Both the position numbers and the translations under genes were made by a program. A DNA stretch of 14,944 nucleotides from Tubulinosema ratisbonensis (Eukaryota > Microsporidia > Tubulinosematidae): the NCBI GenBank assembly GCA_004000155.1, contig RCSS01000886.1:1-14944 (forward strand), written 5' to 3'. The notes beneath the pieces were generated by a model. That model saw only the letters and a program-made list of their open reading frames with translations, did not search any database and had not been told where the DNA came from. This document shows, in pieces, positions 1 to 7,828 of this stretch; position 1 is the first letter of the stretch; each line of letters starts with the position of its first letter.

Positions 1-1068
1 ACTTAACCATTTTCATTATATTAAAATTTTAACTGTCAGAAAATTTGAGTGTCTACAAAAATATTTTGCTTATTTATAAAACAATATTTAAAACAAATAA
101 CTTTGTTGATTTTATATCATTTTTATTACCATAAGAGGTATAAATGTACAATTTTATTGATTTTTATCTATTCAAATCGAACTCGAATAAAATATAAATA
201 AAAGTAAACCATAAAACTATTAAATATTAAATTCTCTTGCTAAATTAATTATAATAATGATTTCGTAATCAAATGAGAATGAAATATGGATCTTGGCTAA
301 TACGATTAACACTTAATAGAAATACAAACAAAAAAATTTGAACTCAAGAAAATAATTATTTGTTTCTTACATGCAGATGTTTATTTATCAATAATTTACT
401 ATTTAGAAGGTTGATATTTATTTTTTATAAACAGTTAGTGTGTCGATATAGTGAAATTGTTGAATTTATAATTATCTTTAATATATATGGATAGAAACTC
501 TAAACAATGATCAAAAATGGACTTTATTTATTAAATTCAATATTTTAACATTTTAATATATTAACTTATACTCCCTATCAAAAATGTATTTTTTGATATT
601 CGCGTAATTATAATCTTTAATTGTATTATTCATGATTTATTCAATTTAATTGTATTTATACTTTTTAATTAATCTTACGATTTAGAGATTGCTCAACCCA
701 TTTTTTATAAATTAATCAATTATGGCATGTAATTGTCCATGTTAAGAAAGATAAAATATAAACTTTGTATAGTTCAAATTTCGTTCAATTCTTTTATTAA
801 TATCTGCTATTTTTTAAACCTTTTTGCCATAACCCCGCTTTAATTTTAATTTCTGAGTTAAATTGCTTTAACCAGCTCACAATAAATAAAATATTTTTGA
901 CATGTAATGATTCCTTTATCCATAATGTTTTGTTAGTTTGCATGTTTATACAGCTACTTTAAAAATATATATTATTAAAAGGATTAAAACTTGTAATTTT
1001 TAAATATTATAAAATATAAGATAATTGTGCGATTTTTTAGATTTTATTATATTAACTATGGTATTGTC

Positions 1069-1095
1069 GTGACTCCCGGTCACGTGACTNGGAGC
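1069..1095. repeat. GC-rich palindromic island with CACGTG core
   Basis: A perfect 10-bp palindrome, GTCACGTGAC, lies at 1079-1088. It sits inside a longer imperfect palindrome at 1073-1094, where the outer CTCC pairs with GGAG. The hexamer GTGACT occurs twice, at 1069 and 1084, 15 bp apart. GTGAC (1069-1073) could also pair with GTCAC (1079-1083). The surrounding DNA is almost pure A/T for hundreds of bases. An ambiguous base at 1090 lies in the right arm. The function is unknown; a transposon end or a CACGTG factor site are both possible. Confidence 0.6.
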
Positions 1096-1806
1096 AAAAA
1101 ATTTTTAGTTTTATTGAAGAAAATCAATAAGTTTTATTAGACACATCACATTTTATATGAGTTTTTACAAATTTTAAAAATTTATTTATAGAAGAAATAA
1201 ATTTTATTTCTTTATAATCTTAAAAACTCTTATTTTTAGTTGCTTATCAAACAGTAAACATTTTTATTGTAATAAATTACATTGAACTTTAAAAGCATGC
1301 AATTATATTATGACGAAATAATTTTTCAAAGACACTAGTTTTTTCTCGATCATATTTTTAAAGGATGTTACTTTAAAAACCAGCAAGTTTAGGTGCCTTG
1401 CTAAGAAATTTTAAAATTGTAATTAGCTGAGTTTCTAAGGAAATAGAAAGTTAATATAATTATTTTCTTTATTACCATTGCATACCATTAATATTAAATA
1501 CATGGATTTTTTTGTATTAATATTGTTTGGGTAATTGAAAGATAAAAACTTATTCATAAAGGATAATTTAATAAATTTTTTCTTTAAATTTTATTCGATC
1601 TACATTAGTTATTCTTAATCAAATTAATTAATCTTTTATTAACTTGATTAAAAGCATTTTAATTGAAAAGTGATTTATCACAGTTTATCACAAGAATATA
1701 AAAAAAATAATTTTTATCTCAAATAGAAATAGAAAATTCTTTTTATCTATTGGTTAGAAAAGAATATGATAAGAGAATTTCTTATAAAAATAAGATGAAA
1801 AAAATA

Positions 1807-1810
1807 CCCC
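1807..1810 (+). promoter_or_regulatory. CCC-type start-site signal
   Basis: A CCCC tract ends three bases before the ATG at 1814, in otherwise AT-only flanking DNA. CCC-like motifs immediately upstream of start codons are a known microsporidian expression signal. Its presence supports the ATG choice and the reality of the secreted-protein gene. Confidence 0.6.
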
Positions 1811-1813
1811 AAA

Positions 1814-2332
1814 ATGAATTTCTTACAGTTAATATTTATTTATACATCACTAGTAATAAATGCAACATCAGAGAAAATATGCAAGGACAAGAGAACAGGG
1901 GATAAATTTGTTGTAAATGAAAGTAAAATTTCCGAAAAAGGTAAAGAACTACTACCTAGCAATACAAATCCTCCTCTAATGAATATCTTAGTTAAAGTTG
2001 AACAATTAAAAAAAGAACGAGATAGCATTGCTACTAAAATTGAAGAATCGCTAAAACATTATNNATATTATTTAAAACCGACGCTTTGTCGAAATGATCA
2101 ATATCGTGTAGAAGACATTAGGCGAATTCTTAATGAATCAAACAAACAATTAAAAGATTTTTTATCTAGAGATAAAACCCCCATTGAATATTATTCGTTT
2201 TATATGCTCCAAATCAATGAATTGCGAAAAGAATTACTGTTTTTAGATTCTGTTTTAATATTTGATCCGAAACATATGGAAGAGTTAGAAAATTTAAANA
2301 TAGAAGGTATTTTTGAAAGCTGTTTCTCATAA
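1814..2332 (+). CDS. Putative secreted protein of unknown function
   Basis: I do not recognise this 172-residue protein. The first 19 or so residues look like a signal peptide: a hydrophobic stretch (LQLIFIYTSLVI) followed by a small-residue segment (NATS) before the charged EKICKD, so cleavage near residue 19 is likely. The mature part is charged and mostly predicted helical, with Lys/Glu-rich segments around 60-82 and 97-125 that could form coiled coils. It has three cysteines, C23, C92 and C170, and no other membrane segment. A CCCC tract three bases upstream supports this start. Ambiguous bases at 2063-2064 and 2299 leave two residues unresolved. It stands alone between gene-poor stretches, which suits a lineage-specific secreted or host-exposed protein; that role is inference only. 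Confidence 0.65.
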   Translation: MNFLQLIFIYTSLVINATSEKICKDKRTGDKFVVNESKISEKGKELLPSNTNPPLMNILVKVEQLKKERDSIATKIEESLKHYXYYLKPTLCRNDQYRVEDIRRILNESNKQLKDFLSRDKTPIEYYSFYMLQINELRKELLFLDSVLIFDPKHMEELENLXIEGIFESCFS

Positions 2333-2582
2333 ATGGTCTTTTAATAATTAAATATTAAATAAATAAAATAATATATCAATAATAAAAATGGTAAAAATTT
2401 ATTAAGATAAATAAAAACAAGGTCATAACTTAATTAAAAGTTAATTAAATAAATAAAATGCTTAAAAATATAATATTTTTTAACCATACTAACAGAAAAA
2501 TATAAACATAACTAAAATATAGAAAAAAAATTTTTTAATAAAATTATAACGCTTAAATTATATTTATTAAATAAATTCAATT

Positions 2583-2762
2583 AGTCTATTACCATGTGTA
2601 TTGTTACTAGATAAATTATCGGGATGGGTTTCAGCGGGGGAAAGGCTAGTAGTATCTTGAATTATACTAATTAAGTAGAAACATATTTTGCCTTATGTTT
2701 CTTATAACTATATACTAATATTTTATATGGATGGTATAGCGAAAAGATCTTCTTATAAAAAA
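2583..2762 (+). pseudogene. Possible Tc1/mariner-like transposase fragment (weak)
   Basis: One plus-strand frame, read through stops at 2658 and 2676, gives DKLSGWVSAGERLVVS (2610-2657) and then KHILPYVSYNYILIFYMDG (2679-2735). The first piece resembles the GW..KGER segment of the Tc1/mariner and IS630 DDE domain. The second resembles the beta-strand block that follows it in those proteins. The local rise in GC fits inserted DNA. No catalytic residue is recognisable and the match is short, so chance similarity cannot be excluded. Confidence 0.28.
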
Positions 2763-2800
2763 TAATATTTTATTCTTCTTATAAAATATAATTTTATATT
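2749..2800. repeat. Tandem duplication, two 26-bp units
   Basis: Two adjacent 26-bp units both begin CTTCTTATAAAA (2749-2760 and 2775-2786) and continue with similar but diverged AT-rich sequence. This looks like a simple local duplication just beyond the 3' end of the minus-strand propeller-like gene. No function is evident. Confidence 0.6.
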
Positions 2801-2856
2801 AAAACAATAACTTATCAATTCCTTCTTATTTTTTTTTATTATTTTTTTATTAATTT

Positions 2857-5082
2857 TTATTCATCATAAATAATTTCTAATATCTCATTAATTTCTTCTT
2901 TTTTATATTCATTTAATAATTTATAATCAAATATTTCTTTAATTTCATAATCATAAATCAAATTAAAAGATTTTTCATTTGTATTTTTGTAAAAATAATA
3001 AAATATTTTTTCATTGATTATTTTTAAACTAAAAAATTCTTCTTTTGTAAAATAATAAAAATATTTGTTAAAATAAAAATCTGTTAAATTTGTAATATTA
3101 ATTGAACAAATTTCATTAAAAGATTCTTTTTCTAAAATTAACATTCCTTTTTGTGTTTTACAAAGCATAAACTTATCATAAATTTTAAATTTTAAAATAT
3201 TTCTTCTTTGAAAGTCTCCTTTTTTTATTTGTAATTTGCTGTTTAATACTTCAATCTGTTTGATTGAATTACTTTTGGTTAACAAATATATTTCTTTTTC
3301 TGAGTTAATTTGTATTATTTCTGATTCTAATTTTAATTTGTCTTTTTTTATTAAATTTTTTATTCCTAAATTAAATAAAAATATTTCATTTTTTAAAATT
3401 ACAATCAGATTTTCATTCTTTTTAAATGCAAATGAAATTTCTTTTTCAAATATTCTTTCTATTAAATTATACTTTAATGTGTTATTTTTAATAATTAATT
3501 CATTAGTAATTGAATTATTTTTTTCTATTTCATCATAAATTTCTTCGAAATTTAACAAAAAAATTTCTAATTTTTCTTCTAATTTTATCAAGTATTTTCC
3601 TGTAAAAAGTATATTCTCATTAAAATCTATTTTTTTAAATTTATAACCCTTCAAAATTAAAATTGAATTTTCTGTGTAAAATATCCCATTTATAAAATTG
3701 TCAAGGTTTTCTTTTATTTCTAAAAAGTAAGGCAAACTTAATTCATTTGTTAAAATTTTATAAATTTCAATAAAATTGCCAAAACTCAAAACATACAAAA
3801 ATTCACCAATAATATAAATTTTTTTAATTGTGTAACAAGTACATTGCAAAAAAATCACTTTAAAAATATTCAAATCATACATTTGAATTAAATTACCATC
3901 GTAAATAAACAAAATATTTTTATGATTTAAATATTTTCCTAAATTAATTTCAACTGTAAAGCTTTGGTTTTCTGAGTCAACGCTTGTTAATTTTTTATTT
4001 TTTATGTAAAAAATCAAATTTTTAAAAGTAAAATAAAATTCAGTTTTGGTTAAAGAATCTTCTTTGGTTAAAAAATAAACTTCTTCTTCTAAAAATAAAA
4101 TATCAAATATTTTTTCTTCTGCTTCATTTTTAATCAATTTTTTTGTTTCTGTGTTATAAATGTAAAGAATGTTTTCTTTCTGCACAAACAAGGTATCATC
4201 TTTGAATTTACAGTAAGAATTATTTCTCAAGTCTACTTCTACTTCATAATAAGTTTCTTCTTTTGAACCATCAAACTTAAAAATATAGTTGTTGTTTTCT
4301 AGTGAATTTATGCATAAATCCAAATTGGTTTTTAAATTTTCTAAAATATTCTTATTGGTCAATTTGACTAACGTATTCTTTCCTTCAAAAAATATAAAAT
4401 TAGAAACAAAAAATATAAAATTACATCCTATCTCTTCATAAATACTTAAACCGTTACCAAATTTATATACTCTTCTATTTGTTATCAAATATTCTTTCCA
4501 CTGTTTAATAGGTTGTTCGTCCTTAAACGTGAAAATACACTTTGTTTCATCAAAAACTCCTTCTTTAAAAACAAAATAAATCTTATCATCCTTCAAAAAA
4601 AGGAACAAAGTATTTTCTTTTACTTCTATTTCTTTTAGTTTTACTAAAACCAAGTCATATTCATAAACTATGACTCTGTTTTCTTTTAACAAATAAATGT
4701 TATTTTGATAAAATTTTAAATCTTTAAATTTTTCCAGGTCAATTATTTTTTTATCAAAAATAAAAAATAATTTGCTTTCATTCAATGCTACTGGTTGAGC
4801 ATAAAATAAACAAAAGTTTATTTCCTGAAAATAAAATGCTTTCTGATGGTTTTGAAAATCATTTTCTTTAAATTTGAGTATATTTGTGTCAGTAAGTAAA
4901 AAGATAGTGTTTTTAAATAATAAAGCATCCTTAATAACATAGTTAACTCTTTCTCTTTTTAGAAATTTCAGTTCTAAAGTGTATGATAAAATTTCATGCT
5001 TGGTAAATAAATAAATTTTGTCTGTTTCTATTACAGAAACAATTTTTCTTTCCTTCTTTATTGTTTTATTATAAAAAAACAT
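2857..5082 (-). CDS. Large degenerate beta-propeller-like protein, unassigned
   Basis: I cannot assign this 741-residue protein to a family. It is built almost throughout from short hydrophobic strands alternating with charged turns, such as IYLFTKHEILSY at 23-34, IYLLKENRVIVYEY at 129-142, IYFVFKEG at 168-175, VYFLTKEDSL at 335-344 and IYLLTKSNSIKQI at 598-610. One segment, ILYIYNTETKKLIK (305-318), looks like a worn WD40 strand plus turn. The length would fit two propellers followed by an acidic helical tail (about 713-741, ending EILEIIYDE). No signal peptide or transmembrane helix is clear. Several rRNA-processing and vesicle-coat proteins share this architecture, and the neighbours include 60S assembly factors, but naming one would be a guess. 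Upstream of the ATG is GCCTAA, a weak CC-type start signal. The F-box/WD40 gene lies upstream on the same strand, 72 bp away. Confidence 0.8.
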   Translation of the reverse strand: MFFYNKTIKKERKIVSVIETDKIYLFTKHEILSYTLELKFLKRERVNYVIKDALLFKNTIFLLTDTNILKFKENDFQNHQKAFYFQEINFCLFYAQPVALNESKLFFIFDKKIIDLEKFKDLKFYQNNIYLLKENRVIVYEYDLVLVKLKEIEVKENTLFLFLKDDKIYFVFKEGVFDETKCIFTFKDEQPIKQWKEYLITNRRVYKFGNGLSIYEEIGCNFIFFVSNFIFFEGKNTLVKLTNKNILENLKTNLDLCINSLENNNYIFKFDGSKEETYYEVEVDLRNNSYCKFKDDTLFVQKENILYIYNTETKKLIKNEAEEKIFDILFLEEEVYFLTKEDSLTKTEFYFTFKNLIFYIKNKKLTSVDSENQSFTVEINLGKYLNHKNILFIYDGNLIQMYDLNIFKVIFLQCTCYTIKKIYIIGEFLYVLSFGNFIEIYKILTNELSLPYFLEIKENLDNFINGIFYTENSILILKGYKFKKIDFNENILFTGKYLIKLEEKLEIFLLNFEEIYDEIEKNNSITNELIIKNNTLKYNLIERIFEKEISFAFKKNENLIVILKNEIFLFNLGIKNLIKKDKLKLESEIIQINSEKEIYLLTKSNSIKQIEVLNSKLQIKKGDFQRRNILKFKIYDKFMLCKTQKGMLILEKESFNEICSINITNLTDFYFNKYFYYFTKEEFFSLKIINEKIFYYFYKNTNEKSFNLIYDYEIKEIFDYKLLNEYKKEEINEILEIIYDE

Positions 5083-5154
5083 TTAGGCAAAAATAAATTA
5101 AAAAAAATAATTTTAAAACANTTTAATNATTCAATTTATTTAACCAATNATTTT

Positions 5155-6429
5155 TCAGAATTTTATAAATTTACTCATTGCTTCTTTTACTTTGTAAGAA
5201 TCTTTCCTATGATACATTGCTTCAATATATTCATTAAAATTTATAACATAAACAGCACATTTAGAATTACTTCTAAATCCAACTGCTAAAACATTGTCAG
5301 TAAATTCAATAAAATGAACAGTTTGTAAATCTTCTAAAAGTGTTCTAACATATTTTCCTGTTTTAGCATTGTAAACCTTTACAGAATTGTTTAAACCAAC
5401 CACTAAGTATTTGTTAAATGATTTTACATGAATTAAACCAGGTGCTTCCAATATTTTAGTGTGTAACTGATTTTTATAAATNTCCCATATTCCAATAATA
5501 CCATCTAACCCTGCTGAGATTAAAAATGGTTTATTTTCAAAATAACAAAGTGAAAGATTTGAAATGATTGATTTATGCAATTTATATTTCACAGAATTTT
5601 TTGTTATTTTTGAATAAACATTGATTAAACAGTCTTGGCCTGAAGAAATGTAAAAATCATTGCAAATTAACACAGCATAGACCCTTGATTCATGAGAAGA
5701 AAGCTTCTTTATTAACTTACCTGTCTTCCAATTCCATAATAAAACACTTCCATCGTATGATCCTGATAATAATTCATCTTCAAAAATGTCTAAACACCTA
5801 ACACTTGCCTTGTGATTTTCAAGCACAAAAATACAATTACCATAGTAATCCCATATTCTTATTGAACCATCCCTTCCACCAGAAATAATTCTATCTTCTA
5901 CTAATTTAACAGTCCTAACAGTGGCTGTGTGCCCATTTAATGTTAAAACACATTTTCCTGTCTCAAAATTCCACAATTTTACTGTCTTGTCAATGCTACT
6001 TGATGCTAAAAATTTATTATTAAAAGAAAAATCCCATACTCCTCCTTTATGCCCTAAAAATTTCTTACTGTTCATGGAAGTAAGAGAATAAGCTTTTATA
6101 GAAGAATCATCAGAAGAAGTAATCACAAATTGTGAAGAAGTTTTTATCATTGTAATATCTGTTTGGTATGTGACAATTATTTTTGGTTTCATCCTATGTT
6201 TTACAAGTGCTGTTGCTATCAAAGTGTCTTTCTTTACTCTTTCTAACACTTTTTTCGTATCAAAAGAAGTCTCTCCAGGATTACATTTACTCTTCCATAA
6301 AAAGTAGTCATCTAAAATTTGGTTTTTAATGCTTCTACTTTGTTTCATTATTCTTTTTATGCTTGGTAATTTTATTTTCTGTAGAATTTCGCTTAAAATT
6401 TCTGAAGGAAAAGTGTGCATAATTCCCAT
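5155..6429 (-). CDS. CDC4: Cdc4/Fbw7-type F-box and WD40-repeat protein
   Basis: This is likely the substrate-recognition subunit of an SCF ubiquitin ligase, which binds phosphorylated targets and presents them for ubiquitination. The 424-residue protein has a compact F-box at about 6-49 (FPSEILSEILQKI, ending YFLWKSKC). It is followed by roughly eight WD40 blades from about 84 to 400, with clear GH...W(D/N) units at 126-153, 166-193 and 206-232. The blade number and spacing match Cdc4/Fbw7. R172, R186 and R211 fall where Fbw7 has R465, R479 and R505, the arginines that grip the phosphodegron. GGVW (W132), SGSYD (Y225) and GFR (R386) also match conserved pocket positions. The protein is much shorter than yeast Cdc4 and lacks the long N-terminal dimerisation region. 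Met4 is an alternative start, but a CCC tract one base upstream of Met1 favours Met1. One residue (316) is ambiguous because of an N. A divergent gene begins 48 bp away. Confidence 0.88.
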   Translation of the reverse strand: MGIMHTFPSEILSEILQKIKLPSIKRIMKQSRSIKNQILDDYFLWKSKCNPGETSFDTKKVLERVKKDTLIATALVKHRMKPKIIVTYQTDITMIKTSSQFVITSSDDSSIKAYSLTSMNSKKFLGHKGGVWDFSFNNKFLASSSIDKTVKLWNFETGKCVLTLNGHTATVRTVKLVEDRIISGGRDGSIRIWDYYGNCIFVLENHKASVRCLDIFEDELLSGSYDGSVLLWNWKTGKLIKKLSSHESRVYAVLICNDFYISSGQDCLINVYSKITKNSVKYKLHKSIISNLSLCYFENKPFLISAGLDGIIGIWXIYKNQLHTKILEAPGLIHVKSFNKYLVVGLNNSVKVYNAKTGKYVRTLLEDLQTVHFIEFTDNVLAVGFRSNSKCAVYVINFNEYIEAMYHRKDSYKVKEAMSKFIKF

Positions 6430-6430
6430 T

Positions 6431-6433
6431 GGG
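6431..6433 (-). promoter_or_regulatory. CCC-type start-site signal of the Cdc4-like gene
   Basis: On the minus strand a CCC tract is separated from the ATG by a single A, after a long poly-A stretch. This is the same arrangement as at other genes in the window and fits the CCC-like microsporidian start signal. The 48-bp gap to the divergent 104-residue gene must hold both promoters. Confidence 0.55.
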
Positions 6434-6477
6434 TTTTTTTTTGTTTTTTTATTTAAATTTTTTAAAATTAAACAAAA

Positions 6478-6792
6478 ATGTCAGACGAAGAATTGTATTT
6501 TTCAAAACTGGAACAAAAAAAAGAAGAAGAAAAAATAAAAAAAATAAACTTAAGAGAAGATTTGTTGGATGAAAGAGACGAGGCATATACTGATGCATTG
6601 GTAAATATAAAAGATAATAAGTTGCTTAGGGTGTTTTTAGGATTAATATCCAAGTTTACTGATCAAGAAAAAGAAGTTCTTCTTGAAATAATTTTTACAA
6701 ACGAAGTTTCTTTTTTAGACATCTTTTATAAAAATTTAACAAATTATAAAGAAATCTTAGAAGACATAAGAAAACAATGCTTTAAAAATTAG
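6478..6792 (+). CDS. Small acidic/basic helical protein, unknown
   Basis: I do not recognise this 104-residue protein. Residues 1-35 are highly charged and probably helical (EEEKIKKINLREDLLDERDE). Residues 36-100 look like a small alpha-helical domain with regular hydrophobic spacing (LLRVFLGLISKF at 49-60, EVLLEIIF at 66-73, FLDIFYKNL at 79-87). There is no signal peptide or membrane segment and a single cysteine (C101). The gene diverges from the F-box/WD40 gene across only 48 bp and is followed 43 bp later by the Ytm1-like gene on the same strand. Position, intact frame and ordinary composition support a real gene. An AAATTTTTTAAAATT stretch just upstream resembles the AAATTT-type microsporidian start signal. 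Confidence 0.7.
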   Translation: MSDEELYFSKLEQKKEEEKIKKINLREDLLDERDEAYTDALVNIKDNKLLRVFLGLISKFTDQEKEVLLEIIFTNEVSFLDIFYKNLTNYKEILEDIRKQCFKN

Positions 6793-6835
6793 CCAATAAA
6801 AATTTTTATTTTTTATTACAAAAAAATAAATTTTT

Positions 6836-7804
6836 ATGTTTTATTCAGTGATTTTATTGGAGAATGGTTTACCAATGTTTGAGAATCTTACTTTACAAAT
6901 ACCTTCTTATTTTACTAAAAATGATTTAAAAATTTTATTGGAGGAGACTTATGACAAGAAGGAAGGTTACACTTTTATGATAAAAGATTTATATTTTGAT
7001 GATAGCTTTAGAAATTATCGCAGAAAACTCTGTTTAACAGAAGAAGACACAATAGAAATAAACTGCGTAGTTAACCAAAACAGTGAATTGATAATTGAAA
7101 CGGATGATATTATCACTTCTTTGTATTTTTATTACGAAAAAAATGAATTATTTCTCTCTTTGCTCAATAAAAAAATCAATGCATACAAGAATTTTCAGTT
7201 TGTTTATGCAAAAGACACTTTTTTTACTGTCAAACAAATTGTAAACGAAGAAAGTTTTATCAGTTTTAACAATGAATATGTTGAAAATGACAAAGTTTTA
7301 CTAAAAAATGTCATAAAATTTGTAAAGANAAACAAATTTTTAACAAATGAAAATACAGTTATCAATCAAAACCAGGAGATTTTACTTAAAAATGAAAATA
7401 AAATTTTAAATTTTACCGAAGAAAATGACACTTTCATTTTTTTGACAGATAAAAATGAAATTTTAAAAGAAAATTCAACTATTTTCAATTTTACAAATGA
7501 AATTATTCTTTCTTCTTTTCTAAGTAAAAACTCAATCATTTGTACAAATAAATTAATTTATATTTTAATAAATATTGAAGAAGTAAAAAGAACATCTCAC
7601 ATTTTTCCTTTTGTTGATAAATGCTTTATCAATGATGAATATTTCTTTATAGTTTATTACAATAAGTTAAGTGTACAAAAAATAAGTGATTTTAAATTGG
7701 TTAAATTAATTGAAGTTGATAAACAAATAAGTAATTTTTCTATAGAAAATAATTTAATTTTTTTATCAAGTCATAAAAAATTATTTATTTATAANNTTAA
7801 ATAA
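6836..7804 (+). CDS. YTM1: NLE-domain ribosome biogenesis protein, Ytm1/WDR12-like
   Basis: Ytm1 (WDR12) works with Nop7 and Erb1 in the nucleolus to mature the 60S subunit and is removed by the AAA-ATPase Rea1/Midasin. Residues 1-80 match the ubiquitin-like NLE domain: IPSYFTKNDLKILLEETY, then YTFMIKDLYFDDSFRNY, then LTEEDTIEINCVV. E70 aligns with the glutamate that ligates the Rea1 MIDAS ion (E80 in yeast Ytm1). The following TDDIITSLYF (89-98) resembles the DDW(V/I)S(S/A) segment specific to Ytm1/WDR12, which argues against Rsa4/NLE1, the other family with this domain. The remaining 220 or so residues are short beta-rich repeats with no clear WD signature, fewer than a full seven-bladed propeller would need. 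Ns at 7329 and 7795-7796 affect residue 165 and the last three codons, so the exact C-terminus is uncertain. It is convergent with Nsa2 across 24 bp. Confidence 0.68.
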   Translation: MFYSVILLENGLPMFENLTLQIPSYFTKNDLKILLEETYDKKEGYTFMIKDLYFDDSFRNYRRKLCLTEEDTIEINCVVNQNSELIIETDDIITSLYFYYEKNELFLSLLNKKINAYKNFQFVYAKDTFFTVKQIVNEESFISFNNEYVENDKVLLKNVIKFVKXNKFLTNENTVINQNQEILLKNENKILNFTEENDTFIFLTDKNEILKENSTIFNFTNEIILSSFLSKNSIICTNKLIYILINIEEVKRTSHIFPFVDKCFINDEYFFIVYYNKLSVQKISDFKLVKLIEVDKQISNFSIENNLIFLSSHKKLFIYXXK

Positions 7805-7828
7805 ATTATTTATTTATTAAATTTATTG

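Larger units (their letters stand above)
1..1813. other. Gene-poor AT-rich region
   Basis: No convincing coding sequence is visible on either strand; all frames are cut by frequent stops. The stretch is very AT-rich. The one clear compositional exception is the GC-rich palindromic island near 1069-1095, listed separately. I saw no tRNA or rRNA signature. It could hold decayed transposon sequence too degenerate to read by eye. Confidence 0.6.
2333..2856. other. Intergenic spacer between secreted protein and propeller-like gene
   Basis: No intact gene is seen. The first 250 bases are AT-only. A GC-richer patch at about 2587-2750 contains a possible transposase fragment, and a 26-bp tandem duplication follows at 2749-2800; both are listed separately. 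The spacer separates the 3' ends of two convergent genes. Confidence 0.6.

Noticed and set aside
765..790. GTTCAAAT-type stretch as a tRNA T-loop
   Set aside because: No matching acceptor, D or anticodon stems could be placed around it, and the same holds for similar motifs near 170.
1382..1402. Hairpin AGCAAG...CTTGCT as a small RNA or terminator
   Set aside because: A six-base stem with a nine-base loop is expected by chance in this much sequence, and no gene lies beside it.
1840..2028. Minus-strand frame over the secreted-protein gene
   Set aside because: The plus-strand frame is longer, has a signal peptide and a CCC start signal; the minus frame has neither.
3236..3538. Plus-strand open frame inside the 741-residue minus-strand gene
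   Set aside because: It is the antisense shadow of a long intact gene, rich in Phe/Ile/Ser as expected from reading AT-rich coding DNA backwards.
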